A stretch of DNA of 34,362 bases from Oscillospiraceae bacterium. Its GTDB lineage: Bacteria; Bacillota; Clostridia; Oscillospirales; CAG-272. Shown here piece by piece: positions 23,912-32,170 of this stretch; the stretch's first letter is position 1, and every line of letters starts with the position of its first letter. The stretch lies in contig SVSK01000020.1 of assembly GCA_015064345.1 (NCBI GenBank), positions 1 to 34,362 of the forward strand. Reading direction: 5' to 3'. The position numbers and the translations under genes were made by a program. The notes beneath the pieces are model-generated. The model worked only from the letters and a program-made list of their open reading frames with translations. It ran no database searches and was not told the DNA's origin.

Positions 23912-26725
23912 TTAGTCAGCGTTTGCTGTGGACCATTCCTTTTCCAGTGCCGCCCAGTCGCGTACAGGGAGAATTGCTTCCCAGATCTCATATCCGAAGT
24001 CGTCCCAGATGTAGATATGGGAGTTGGTTGCTTCCTGAACGTCTGCGTAATACCACTTGTCAGCAGTATTGTCAGCCCAGGTGATCATGCCGGGGAGAAG
24101 CTGATTCTTATGAGGATTTCTACCGAGTGTACGGTTGATGATCTTCATTGCTTCCGCTCTTGTGACATACTTGTCAGGGCGGAATGTGCCGTCTTCGTAT
24201 CCGTCGATAAAGCCGAATTCTTCAGCAGCGGCAACAAATTCTGTAGCCCAGTGATTCGATGCATCCGCAAAGTGAGTGCTCTGACCTGCGCTTGTACCGA
24301 AGAAGGAAACTGCAATCTTTACAAGCTCTGCTCTTGTGATATATGCGTTAGGTCTGAACGTGCCGTCTGCATAACCGTTGAGAACACCTGCATTTGCAAG
24401 AGTGGAAACAGCATTGTTGAACCAGTCAGAAGAGGAAACGTCGGAGAAGCTGTTGGTCTGTGACCAGTATTTTGCTCTCGCCTCATCTGTGAGCATTCTG
24501 AAGAAGATCGTTGCAACCTCGGCTCTTGTGATGTTAGCCTCAGGTCTTACAAGTCCGTCGGGATATCCGATAACGTAGCCGAAGTGATCTTCTCTTACAA
24601 GAACGTTTTCGTAGTAGGAGTTCTTGAACTTGATGCTGCTCAGTCTGCCTGCCTTAACTACTACTCTGTTGCCTTCCACGTCACTTGTTGTGAACAGCGT
24701 GTAGCCCTCAACCTCTGCATTCTCTTCTACGATCTGGTAAATACCGGGATCAAGGCTGATGGAGATCTTCTCACCTGCCTTAATGCGTACAGTCTTGATG
24801 TACTCAAGTCTTGTGCCGTATTCGCGGTAGATGGAGAATGTGAAGTATCTTACGTTAAATCCTGCGGGAGCTTCAAGTTCCTTTTCGATGGATACAGTTC
24901 CGTCGATAGGCATGTTTACGTTACGCTCGCCGTAGATGTTTACGTCTGCCTCAGGCATTACGAACTTGCCGTCAGTTGTGGGAACTACCTTACCTGTAGA
25001 TGCATTGATCGGCTCGGACCAACCCTTGAATGTAATGGGTGCGGGATATTCGGGCTTTTCAATGATTGTGTGAATGTCGCCTGAATATACGATGAAGCTT
25101 TCGTAGAGGTTGTTGTCTACGTAGTAGTTTACTCTGTAGGGGAAGTTGGTCTGAGTGAAAGATCCGCTGATAACAACGTCATGCGCAGGCATTGTGAAGC
25201 TGCCGCTGCTGATAGTTGCATCAGTTGAAGTCCAGCCGTTAAACTCGAAGTATTTGGACTCGGGTTCATCCGCTACGTTAACGGTTACACCGTGATATAC
25301 GTACTCATCCGCAGGAAGAGCAGGTGCATCCTCGGGAACTGTGCCTGAGTATCTGTACGTAACCTTGTAGCTCTTGCGAGTGCTTGTGAGATGGATCTCA
25401 ACATCCTCTGCGGGCATCTTGAACTGATCGTCAGTGATCGTTACATCCTCGGAAGTCCATGTGCCGTAGTCAAGAGCGGCTGTATCGGCAGGCTCGTCGA
25501 TGAGTGTTACGTCTGTACCTGCAAATCTGTAAACAGTCTTGTAAAGTACACCGTCAACGTAATATGTAACCTTGTACATCTGCAGTGTAGGAGAAGGAGC
25601 TGTTGCAACCGCATTCATGCTTGAATCGTAGAGAGTTGCGTCACCGTAGTTTGTGGCGATCTTACCGTCTTCACCTACTGCATCAGCCGCAGTGTCAAGA
25701 GCGTCATAGTCGGGAGTGATATTGAAGGTAAGGATAAGCTTCTTACCGTAGAATCCGTTACGGGGTGTTTCGGAAACGTAGTTTTCATCGAAATCAAATC
25801 CGTTTACGGAAATTGTTCTGCCATTCTGAAGTGTAACGGTTACTGAAGACGATACGTCAACAGGATCTGCCCAGCCTGTAGCAGTCTTCTCGGAGGTGAG
25901 CACGGAAATGCCGTTTGTTCCCTCGGGAAGTGTGAAGTAAGGGCTGATAGTGTCAACAAGAGTTGCGCTCTCACCAACCTCGATAGTGGGCTTTTCGATA
26001 GACTGAGCAATGCCCTCGAAGATGGAGCCAAGGCTCATGTTAGTATCGGGAGTCTGATAGAATCCGCGTCCCATTGCCTCTGCAACCTCGGAATTAGCTA
26101 CACCGTCGTCAAGAACGTTGTTATTTCCTGCGGTAGCATTCGGGAAGTTGCTGGAGAGGTAATGCATGAACTTGTTGATATCTTCGTTGCTTGTGGTAAG
26201 TGCCGCAGAAGAATCTGCATTCTCATCTACGCAAATTGTAAATATAGTAACACCGATATCCTTCAGCGCCTTTGCCTGATTGATACAGGTCGCGGCAACT
26301 GACTCGTCATAACCGTTGCTGTGGTTGGGCTCACCGTCGGTAAATACAACCACAACGTTCTTTCTGTCAGCTGCAGAGTTGCTTGCTTCATTTATCAGCT
26401 GTGTTGCAAGAGCCAAACCGTAGTCAACAGATGTTGCACCGCCGGGAGTGATGGAATCCATATGGGCGATCAGCGTAGCAGCACCGGTCTCGTTAACTGT
26501 GGTAAGAGGAGCAACTACCTGAGAATAGTTGTATCCGTTGCTTTGCTTATTGTTACCTACAACAGCTTTGGAAACCTCCTGTGTGGAGTCGCTGCCGCTA
26601 TAGTAAGAGTCGTCCGCAAACTTAATAAGCGCGATGGAATGCTTGTCGGCATCATTTGCAACGGACTTGTTCGCTTCAAGTGTTTCTGCGATAAACAAGT
26701 CAACGCCCTCAGCCAGCATTTCCAT
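23912..26725 (-). CDS. vWA/InlB-like/SLH surface protein, apparently 5' truncated
   Basis: The 937-residue ORF encodes a surface protein bound to the wall by C-terminal SLH repeats. Order: a von Willebrand A domain (1 to about 260, with GGATSVDYGLALA and VVVFTDGEPN, the later MIDAS elements), a linking beta domain, three InlB/MucBP-like repeats (YKVTYYVDGVLYKTVY and two relatives, about 385-620), a prealbumin-like domain (about 625-720) and three SLH repeats (about 730-930; ITRAEVATIF, ITRAELVKIA, VTRAEAMKII). The signal peptide and the DxSxS MIDAS motif are missing. The frame extends 25 codons above the ATG (ILVVQFYNRTSQQ...) to a TAA, and the terminator of the preceding gene leaves no room for a normal start. 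No good ribosome site is seen. It is probably a broken gene; misassembly is an alternative. Confidence 0.8.
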   Translation of the reverse strand: MEMLAEGVDLFIAETLEANKSVANDADKHSIALIKFADDSYYSGSDSTQEVSKAVVGNNKQSNGYNYSQVVAPLTTVNETGAATLIAHMDSITPGGATSVDYGLALATQLINEASNSAADRKNVVVVFTDGEPNHSNGYDESVAATCINQAKALKDIGVTIFTICVDENADSSAALTTSNEDINKFMHYLSSNFPNATAGNNNVLDDGVANSEVAEAMGRGFYQTPDTNMSLGSIFEGIAQSIEKPTIEVGESATLVDTISPYFTLPEGTNGISVLTSEKTATGWADPVDVSSSVTVTLQNGRTISVNGFDFDENYVSETPRNGFYGKKLILTFNITPDYDALDTAADAVGEDGKIATNYGDATLYDSSMNAVATAPSPTLQMYKVTYYVDGVLYKTVYRFAGTDVTLIDEPADTAALDYGTWTSEDVTITDDQFKMPAEDVEIHLTSTRKSYKVTYRYSGTVPEDAPALPADEYVYHGVTVNVADEPESKYFEFNGWTSTDATISSGSFTMPAHDVVISGSFTQTNFPYRVNYYVDNNLYESFIVYSGDIHTIIEKPEYPAPITFKGWSEPINASTGKVVPTTDGKFVMPEADVNIYGERNVNMPIDGTVSIEKELEAPAGFNVRYFTFSIYREYGTRLEYIKTVRIKAGEKISISLDPGIYQIVEENAEVEGYTLFTTSDVEGNRVVVKAGRLSSIKFKNSYYENVLVREDHFGYVIGYPDGLVRPEANITRAEVATIFFRMLTDEARAKYWSQTNSFSDVSSSDWFNNAVSTLANAGVLNGYADGTFRPNAYITRAELVKIAVSFFGTSAGQSTHFADASNHWATEFVAAAEEFGFIDGYEDGTFRPDKYVTRAEAMKIINRTLGRNPHKNQLLPGMITWADNTADKWYYADVQEATNSHIYIWDDFGYEIWEAILPVRDWAALEKEWSTANAD

Positions 26726-26816
26726 TCTGCTCTTTGAGGTCTGTACCTGCTGTGATGTACGGTTATAGAACTGTACAACTAATATATTCTTAATACTACG
26801 TTAATTGAGCAAAAAC

Positions 26817-26851
26817 AAAACTGACTCCGATTTTGATACGAAGCCAGTTTT
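26817..26851 (-). terminator. Terminator of the Cys-rich surface operon
   Basis: AAAACTGACTCCG and CGAAGCCAGTTTT form a 13-bp stem with two G-T type pairs, followed on the minus strand by TTTTGTTTTT. It lies 35 nt after the stop codon of the 1402-residue protein. Confidence 0.85.
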
Positions 26852-26886
26852 TTCATATTTTTTCGGCTGTTTTACCCGTGCCGATC

Positions 26887-29800
26887 TTACTTAACTTTGC
26901 TCTTTTTTCTCGATATTGAAACAAGTACCGCGCCGCAAACAATCACAGCCGCACCGAAGAGGGAGAGTGCCACAATAACGAATGTGGGCATCTTGTTTGC
27001 CGTGTCTCCGGGCTCGTCAACTGTATCGGTTGTTTCCGTGGGAGTGGTCTCTGAGGGATCAGTCACCGCAGGGTCATCAGTCTCGGCAGGTTCGGTTTCC
27101 TTCTTCATAATGAAGCCGCACTCATCGCAGGCGTTGTCCCCGTCGCTGTCAACGTGATTACCCTCGCCGCAGTCCCTCCACTTGGGCTCAAGCTCGATGT
27201 TTCTGCTGATCTTATCGCCCTTCTGTACGGTCTCGCCCGTTGCCTTGTCTACCCATCCTTCAAAGATGTTTCCGTCTTCTGTGGGAGGAAGAGTCGGCAG
27301 AGCAGGAACGGTATTGTCCTCTCCCTTTGTGAGCACCTCAACGTAGGGGGCAGTTGACGGTACGGTGGGAGCATCGGGGTCTTTATCATCAGGCTGTTTA
27401 CCTGTGTCGGGATAACTCGGATAGGTTATGACCACCTTATCATTGGGAACAGTCAGCCTCGGTATAGCCTCAGTAGCAACATGGCCACAGGCACTGCAAG
27501 TTCTCTGCTTCTCACCTTCGTAAGTATATCCGGGCTTTGTTACAGTCGCCCACGAGCTGAATCTGTGAGTTCCATCGTTACTGATTTTACCGCAGTATTC
27601 GCATTCCTTCCAATGAGAGGTCTCGTCGGAGCGCTGCTTGTAGTTGTGTGACCGGGCAGGTGTTTCGTCATCTGTCCAGCTATGTCCGCAGGAGCAGGTG
27701 TGCGTTGTATAGCCTTCCGACGTACATGTCGCAGGAGTTACCGTTTCCGTGTAGCTGTGGGTATGACCGCCTTCAAGCTTCGGGATAGCCTCAGTCTTCT
27801 CATATCCGCAAATTACGCAGGAGAATTTAAGCTCACCTTCAGAATCCTCAGTTGCTTCAGCTGTTACGGTGCCTCGTCCGAAGGAATGATGTGCAGAATT
27901 CAGCTTGACGTCACATCCCTCGTCGCATATGTTCCAGTGGCCGCTTTCATCAGAACCGTATTCGTTGCTTGATTCAATACAGTGGTTGCCGGCTGTACAG
28001 TAGTGGGATTTCCATTCATCGCTCATGACACAGATACCGTGGTCGCAGTTAAACTTATCTGCCGCCGCTTCACAGCAGTCTTCGCAAAGCTCACAATCAC
28101 CGCAGATAGTGCTGCAATTATCGCACACGCCGCATTCGGAACAGATATCAACGCAGTCAGAACAGTACTCACCGCATTCGGCGCAAAGCTCTTCGGCACA
28201 GTCGATGCAATAATAGCACTGCATACACATTGCCTCAGCACAGTCCTCGCACTTTCCGCAATCGGGACAGGAGTTCATAGCGCAATCTTCGCACTTGCCG
28301 CAATCTTCACATGAGCTGAGCGCGCAATCACGACAGACCTCTCCGCAGTCCTCGCATATTTCGGCGCATCCACCGCATCTGTAGCACTCCTCGCACCACA
28401 TATCCTCGCCTGCACACTCTCGGCACAGGTCACAGGACGCACAGAACTCATCAGTGCAGTTCGAACACTTCTCACCGCAGTCGGGGCAGAGGTCAGCGCA
28501 GTTTTCGCATCCCTCCCCACAGATACACGCCATAACACAGCTTCCGCAGAGTCCGCAACTCAAGCAGAATCCGTCAGCATCGGAGCAGTCGCGGCAGGTT
28601 CCGCATTCCGTACATACATCCGTATCCGCGCAATTCGAACACACCTCGCAGCAGGTCATGCACACAGCCGCGCAATTGGTGCATCCGTTACCGCAGGAGC
28701 AGACCATCTCAACACAGGTTATGCACAGCGAGCACTCGGAGCAGAAGTTTTCCTCTCCGACACAGTCTCGACAATATCCGCAGTCAACGCAGAGCTCCTC
28801 TTCGGCACACTCGGAACATTTTTCGTTACATTCGGGACATATTCGTTCTACACACTCGGAACAGCCTCCACCGCAGATACATATGAATTCCGAGCACATT
28901 TTACAGGTTTCGCAGTTATCGCAGAAGTTGCCGTCTCCTCCCGCGCAATCTTTACATGTGTTACAACCGCCGCAGATCTCTTCGTCCGCACAGTTCGTAC
29001 ATTTCTCGCCACAGTCAGGGCATATCGTTGCACAATTTGAGCAACCCTCGCCGCAAATACAGATTGCATCAACGCAATTCTTACATACTCCGCATTCTTC
29101 GCAGTAGTTGCCCTCGCCTCCTACGCACTCGAAGCAGAGTTCGCATCCGCTGCATAGCATATCGTCAGCACAGTTTTCGCATCTTTCTCCGCATTCGGCA
29201 CAAATTATCGCACACTCGGTGCAACCGTTGCCGCAAATACATACTTGATCCACGCAGTTTTTGCACAGTCCGCATTCGGCACAGTAGTTGCCCTCACCGC
29301 CTACACAGTCGAAGCAGGTCTCGCAGTCACCGCACAGCATATCGTCAGCGCAGTTTTCGCATTTCTCACCGCACTCGACACAAATTATCGCACAATTTGA
29401 GCAGCCCTCACCGCAGGCACACACGTATTCAGAGCAGAACTTGCACGTCTCGCAGTTGTCGCAGAAGTTGCCGTCGCCTCCAACACATTCCTTACAGGTG
29501 TTGCATCCGCCGCAGATCTCTGAGTCCGCACAATTGGTACATTTTTCACTGCATTCGGGGCATATCGTTGTGCAGGATGAGCACGCACCGCAGTTTGCAC
29601 AGAGGTTTTCAACGCAGTTTTTACACAGACCGCAGTCCTCGCAGAAGTTGCCTTCTCCGCCTACACAGTCAAAGCAGGTCTCGCAGTCACCGCACAGCAT
29701 ATCATCCGCGCAGTTTTCGCACTTCTCTCCGCAATCTTTACAGATGACGGAGCAGTTTGAGCAGCCTGCGCCACAGTAGCATACCTGATCCACGCAATTT

Positions 29801-31095
29801 TTGCACAAAAGGCAGTCCTCGCAGAAGTTGCCCTCGCCGCCCGCGCACTCGTAGCAGACCTGGCAATCGTTACATAGCATGTCGTCAGCGCAGTTTGAGC
29901 ATTTTTCACCGCATTCGGGACAGACGTAGCAGCATTCCGAGCAACCCGACCCGCAAATACACACCGCTTCAACGCAGTTTTTACAAAGGCCGCAGTCCTC
30001 GCAGTAGTTGCCCTCGCCTCCTACGCAGTCAAAACAGGTCTCGCAGTCACCGCAAAGCATATCATCCGCGCAGTTTTCACACTTTTCGCCACAGTCTTTA
30101 CAGATGACGGAGCAGAGAGAGCAACCCTCACCGCAGATGCATATGTAGTCTACGTGATCTTTGCAAAGGGTACATTCATGGCAGAAGTTGTTGTCCCCTC
30201 CGGCACAGTCGTCGCATATTCCGCATTCAATACAGATGTATCCGTCTGAACAGTTTTCGCAGTACTCGCCGCACTCGGGACAGACGTATGCACATTCCGA
30301 GCAGCCCTCACCGCAGGCACAGACAACATCCACGCAATCCTTACATTTCTGACATTCCGCACAGTAGTTACCTTCGCCGCCGATACAGTCAAAGCAAGTC
30401 GTACAGATGAGGCAAAGCTCGTCGGCTGCACACTTCGTACATTTCTCAAGGCACTCCTCGCATCCAAGTGCACAGTTGGAGCAGCCCTCTCCGCAGTAGC
30501 AGATCCAGTCGGCACAGTCAATGCAGAGCAAGCACTCGGAGCAGTACAGCTCGTCTCCGACACAGTCCGGACATTTTTTGCATTGGTCGCACATCCAGTC
30601 CGCGCATCCGGAGCACTTCTCGCCACATTCAGTGCAGACGGTCTCCCCTACCTCGTAGCATCCGCGGCATTTTTCGTCACATTCGCAGTGATCCTCAAGG
30701 CAGTTGCCGCAGTCGTCGCACAGCTCGTGGTCATCGTCACAGGCGCCGCAATATCCGCAGTGATGTTCCTCGTAGCAAGACGTACCCGAGCCCTCACCGC
30801 AGTGGTCACCGTTGTCGCATTTCCAGTCATCATAACGCCATCCGCCGCAGAACTCACACTCCACGCCGTCTTCGTAATCGGCGTAGGTAGGAGTCGCGAA
30901 CACGGACAGCACAAATCCTACGGCATCCTCGCAGATAGAGAGCAAGTCAATGCCGCCTTCGTGATCATCGTGGCCGTCGTGTGTATTCCCTGCTAACGCA
31001 TGTACGTGCCCAAGCTGACTCGCCAAAGGAGCCGGGTTTACAAGCAGCGCCAGACAGAGCAGAAAGCTCAAAAGTTTATTTATTCTCAAGTTCAT
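26887..31095 (-). CDS. Giant cysteine-repeat surface protein with C-terminal membrane anchor
   Basis: I do not recognise a named family. The 1402-residue protein has a signal peptide (1 to about 26), a His/Asp-rich stretch (LGHVHALAGNTHDGHDDHEG), and a Cys-rich region from about residue 80 to 1020. Its core (154 to about 926) is thirteen tandem repeats of 57-61 residues, each with about 16 Cys. Each repeat is four modules of the form C-x2-C-x2/3-C-x2-C plus a 4-7 residue acidic linker; the last module is shortened to CxC-x3-C-x2-C. About six extra 13-14 residue modules follow. Then come C-GHSWT-type Cys/His repeats (about 1080-1200), an InlB-like segment, a Thr/Pro/Glu-rich stalk and a membrane span (about 1372-1393) with tail SRKKSKVK. 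There is no LPxTG. AGGAG precedes the ATG. Metal binding is the likeliest role; a disulfide-hardened stalk is the alternative. Confidence 0.88.
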   Translation of the reverse strand: MNLRINKLLSFLLCLALLVNPAPLASQLGHVHALAGNTHDGHDDHEGGIDLLSICEDAVGFVLSVFATPTYADYEDGVECEFCGGWRYDDWKCDNGDHCGEGSGTSCYEEHHCGYCGACDDDHELCDDCGNCLEDHCECDEKCRGCYEVGETVCTECGEKCSGCADWMCDQCKKCPDCVGDELYCSECLLCIDCADWICYCGEGCSNCALGCEECLEKCTKCAADELCLICTTCFDCIGGEGNYCAECQKCKDCVDVVCACGEGCSECAYVCPECGEYCENCSDGYICIECGICDDCAGGDNNFCHECTLCKDHVDYICICGEGCSLCSVICKDCGEKCENCADDMLCGDCETCFDCVGGEGNYCEDCGLCKNCVEAVCICGSGCSECCYVCPECGEKCSNCADDMLCNDCQVCYECAGGEGNFCEDCLLCKNCVDQVCYCGAGCSNCSVICKDCGEKCENCADDMLCGDCETCFDCVGGEGNFCEDCGLCKNCVENLCANCGACSSCTTICPECSEKCTNCADSEICGGCNTCKECVGGDGNFCDNCETCKFCSEYVCACGEGCSNCAIICVECGEKCENCADDMLCGDCETCFDCVGGEGNYCAECGLCKNCVDQVCICGNGCTECAIICAECGERCENCADDMLCSGCELCFECVGGEGNYCEECGVCKNCVDAICICGEGCSNCATICPDCGEKCTNCADEEICGGCNTCKDCAGGDGNFCDNCETCKMCSEFICICGGGCSECVERICPECNEKCSECAEEELCVDCGYCRDCVGEENFCSECSLCITCVEMVCSCGNGCTNCAAVCMTCCEVCSNCADTDVCTECGTCRDCSDADGFCLSCGLCGSCVMACICGEGCENCADLCPDCGEKCSNCTDEFCASCDLCRECAGEDMWCEECYRCGGCAEICEDCGEVCRDCALSSCEDCGKCEDCAMNSCPDCGKCEDCAEAMCMQCYYCIDCAEELCAECGEYCSDCVDICSECGVCDNCSTICGDCELCEDCCEAAADKFNCDHGICVMSDEWKSHYCTAGNHCIESSNEYGSDESGHWNICDEGCDVKLNSAHHSFGRGTVTAEATEDSEGELKFSCVICGYEKTEAIPKLEGGHTHSYTETVTPATCTSEGYTTHTCSCGHSWTDDETPARSHNYKQRSDETSHWKECEYCGKISNDGTHRFSSWATVTKPGYTYEGEKQRTCSACGHVATEAIPRLTVPNDKVVITYPSYPDTGKQPDDKDPDAPTVPSTAPYVEVLTKGEDNTVPALPTLPPTEDGNIFEGWVDKATGETVQKGDKISRNIELEPKWRDCGEGNHVDSDGDNACDECGFIMKKETEPAETDDPAVTDPSETTPTETTDTVDEPGDTANKMPTFVIVALSLFGAAVIVCGAVLVSISRKKSKVK
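28318..30636 (-). repeat. Thirteen tandem ~180-bp units encoding 60-residue Cys repeats
   Basis: Repeat lengths by my count are 58, then eight of 60, then 61, 59, 58 and about 57 residues. The fourth, sixth and eighth repeats share CGEKCENCADDMLCGDCETC and the residues after it almost exactly, 360 bp apart. The seventh and tenth share GGCNTCK and DGNFCDNCETCK, 540 bp apart. Duplication of two- and three-repeat blocks is therefore likely. Shadow ORFs on the other strand (for example 29288-29779) arise from this periodicity. Confidence 0.92.
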
Positions 31096-31122
31096 TTGCT
31101 TACTCCTAATAAAACAGTAGCA

Positions 31123-31605
31123 TTAGTCGGCTCTGTCGAGCATCTCACGCAAAGCCACAACAAATTCGTAATATCCCTTCGGGAAGTTTTCGGAGCCGTC
31201 AGCGTAGATCCTGCGTCCTCCGTTTACTTCAGCCGAAAAGGTGAACATGGTTCCGTCAAGCACGTTTCTCGGATGAGGCCCGTGGAAGCCATCCCAGTTC
31301 ATAATCCCGCACTTGTTCATTAATTCGATCATTTCGTCAGTTGTGCACGCCACAGAGGCGTCAAGTTCAAGGATAGTATCCTCTCCCTTGTATTTTTCAT
31401 AATAGTGGCAAAGCTCTGTCTTTTCCTCGGAGATTTCAAACCTGTACACGTCGCCTCCGCGCATTCCACGCAGGGTGAGTGTCATTGATTCCACTGAGGT
31501 GACAGGCTCCGGAGGTTTTTTTGAAGGTTTTTTTGCACATCCGAACAATCCCATAAGCGTTGTAAGTATCATAACAGCCACCAAAATTCTGCGCTTTATG
31601 CCCAT
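31123..31605 (-). CDS. Small lipoprotein of unknown function
   Basis: I start this 160-residue protein at ATG 31605, not at 31665, because it gives a proper lipoprotein signal (MGIKRRILVAVMILTTLMG then LFGC, acylated Cys23). The mature part begins with a Lys/Pro stretch and has a compact alpha/beta domain. It ends with RRIYADGSENFPKGYYEFVVALREML, which resembles the end of the 192-residue protein encoded two genes upstream (GESIYANDNQSGFLPIRAVREL). Its start overlaps the stop of the DUF6935-like gene by 10 nt and it ends 27 nt before the Cys-repeat gene. Function is unknown; outer-face location near the Cys-repeat protein is expected. Confidence 0.75.
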   Translation of the reverse strand: MGIKRRILVAVMILTTLMGLFGCAKKPSKKPPEPVTSVESMTLTLRGMRGGDVYRFEISEEKTELCHYYEKYKGEDTILELDASVACTTDEMIELMNKCGIMNWDGFHGPHPRNVLDGTMFTFSAEVNGGRRIYADGSENFPKGYYEFVVALREMLDRAD

Positions 31606-32153
31606 GGATCGTCTGACTTTGCCTTCTTGATGCTTACAAGCAGGAACTGATCCCAAAGGTACCACTTGCCATCCCCTGCTCTGCGAAGAACGATTTCTCT
31701 GGGGTTGTCTGCACCGCCGGAAGCGATAAACAGCTTCTTGTAGCCCTCGCCTGCGTTCGCATCGGAATACGGGCCTGCGTTTACTGTAATAACGAAGGGT
31801 GTATCGGGGGTGTAGTCATTACCCGGAACAGCTCCCTTGAAGTATGAGAAGGGAACGTGATGTCCGTCTCTGAATCTGTCGTTGAGGAAGGAGATATCGT
31901 AATTGCCAAGAGGACGGGGACCGCGCAGATAGTTGAGCATTTCCGTTCCGATGGTTTTGTCCGCCGCATATACGCAAAGTGCGCAGACGGTCAATGCCGC
32001 TGTGGCAAAGGGAGACTGGAGCGACGCCTCGGGAAGAGACTTGAGCTCACTGAGGCTTTCGGGAAGTGCGTTGAATGTGAACGTTTCGCTGTCCGCAGAA
32101 GCGCTCTGTACTGTGTTGTTAATGCTCTTCTTAAGCTTATCAAAAATAGACAT
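31596..32153 (-). CDS. DUF6935-like protein of unknown function
   Basis: The 185-residue protein has no signal peptide. LPESLSELKSLPEASLQSPF followed by an Ala/Cys-rich helix (ATAALTVCALCVY) resembles a conserved family of gut Firmicutes that I recall as DUF6935; this name is from memory and unchecked. A second half rich in Gly, Pro and aromatic residues (PYSDANAGEGYKKLFIASGG, DGKWYLWDQFLLVSI) looks like a beta-rich SH3-like or Imm-like fold. AGGAGG lies 6 nt before the ATG. It sits between two related exported proteins, with a 10-nt overlap into the lipoprotein gene. No function is proposed. Confidence 0.7.
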   Translation of the reverse strand: MSIFDKLKKSINNTVQSASADSETFTFNALPESLSELKSLPEASLQSPFATAALTVCALCVYAADKTIGTEMLNYLRGPRPLGNYDISFLNDRFRDGHHVPFSYFKGAVPGNDYTPDTPFVITVNAGPYSDANAGEGYKKLFIASGGADNPREIVLRRAGDGKWYLWDQFLLVSIKKAKSDDPWA

Positions 32154-32170
32154 ATTATTCCTCCTGAATT

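Noticed and set aside
28454-29779. Long plus-strand ORFs opposite the Cys-repeat gene
   Set aside because: They follow the 180-bp periodicity of the real gene, consist of Ser/Gln/Pro- or Arg-rich strings, and lack start signals.
28318-30636. The periodic pattern as a CRISPR array
   Set aside because: The 180-bp units are coding, in frame and without spacer-repeat alternation.
26887-31095. Cys array as an intracellular zinc-finger or ferredoxin protein
   Set aside because: A signal peptide and a C-terminal membrane anchor place the array outside the cell.
31606-31665. Upstream start of the lipoprotein ORF
   Set aside because: The extra 20 residues would hide the lipobox signal peptide and overlap more of the previous gene; ATG 31605 is better.
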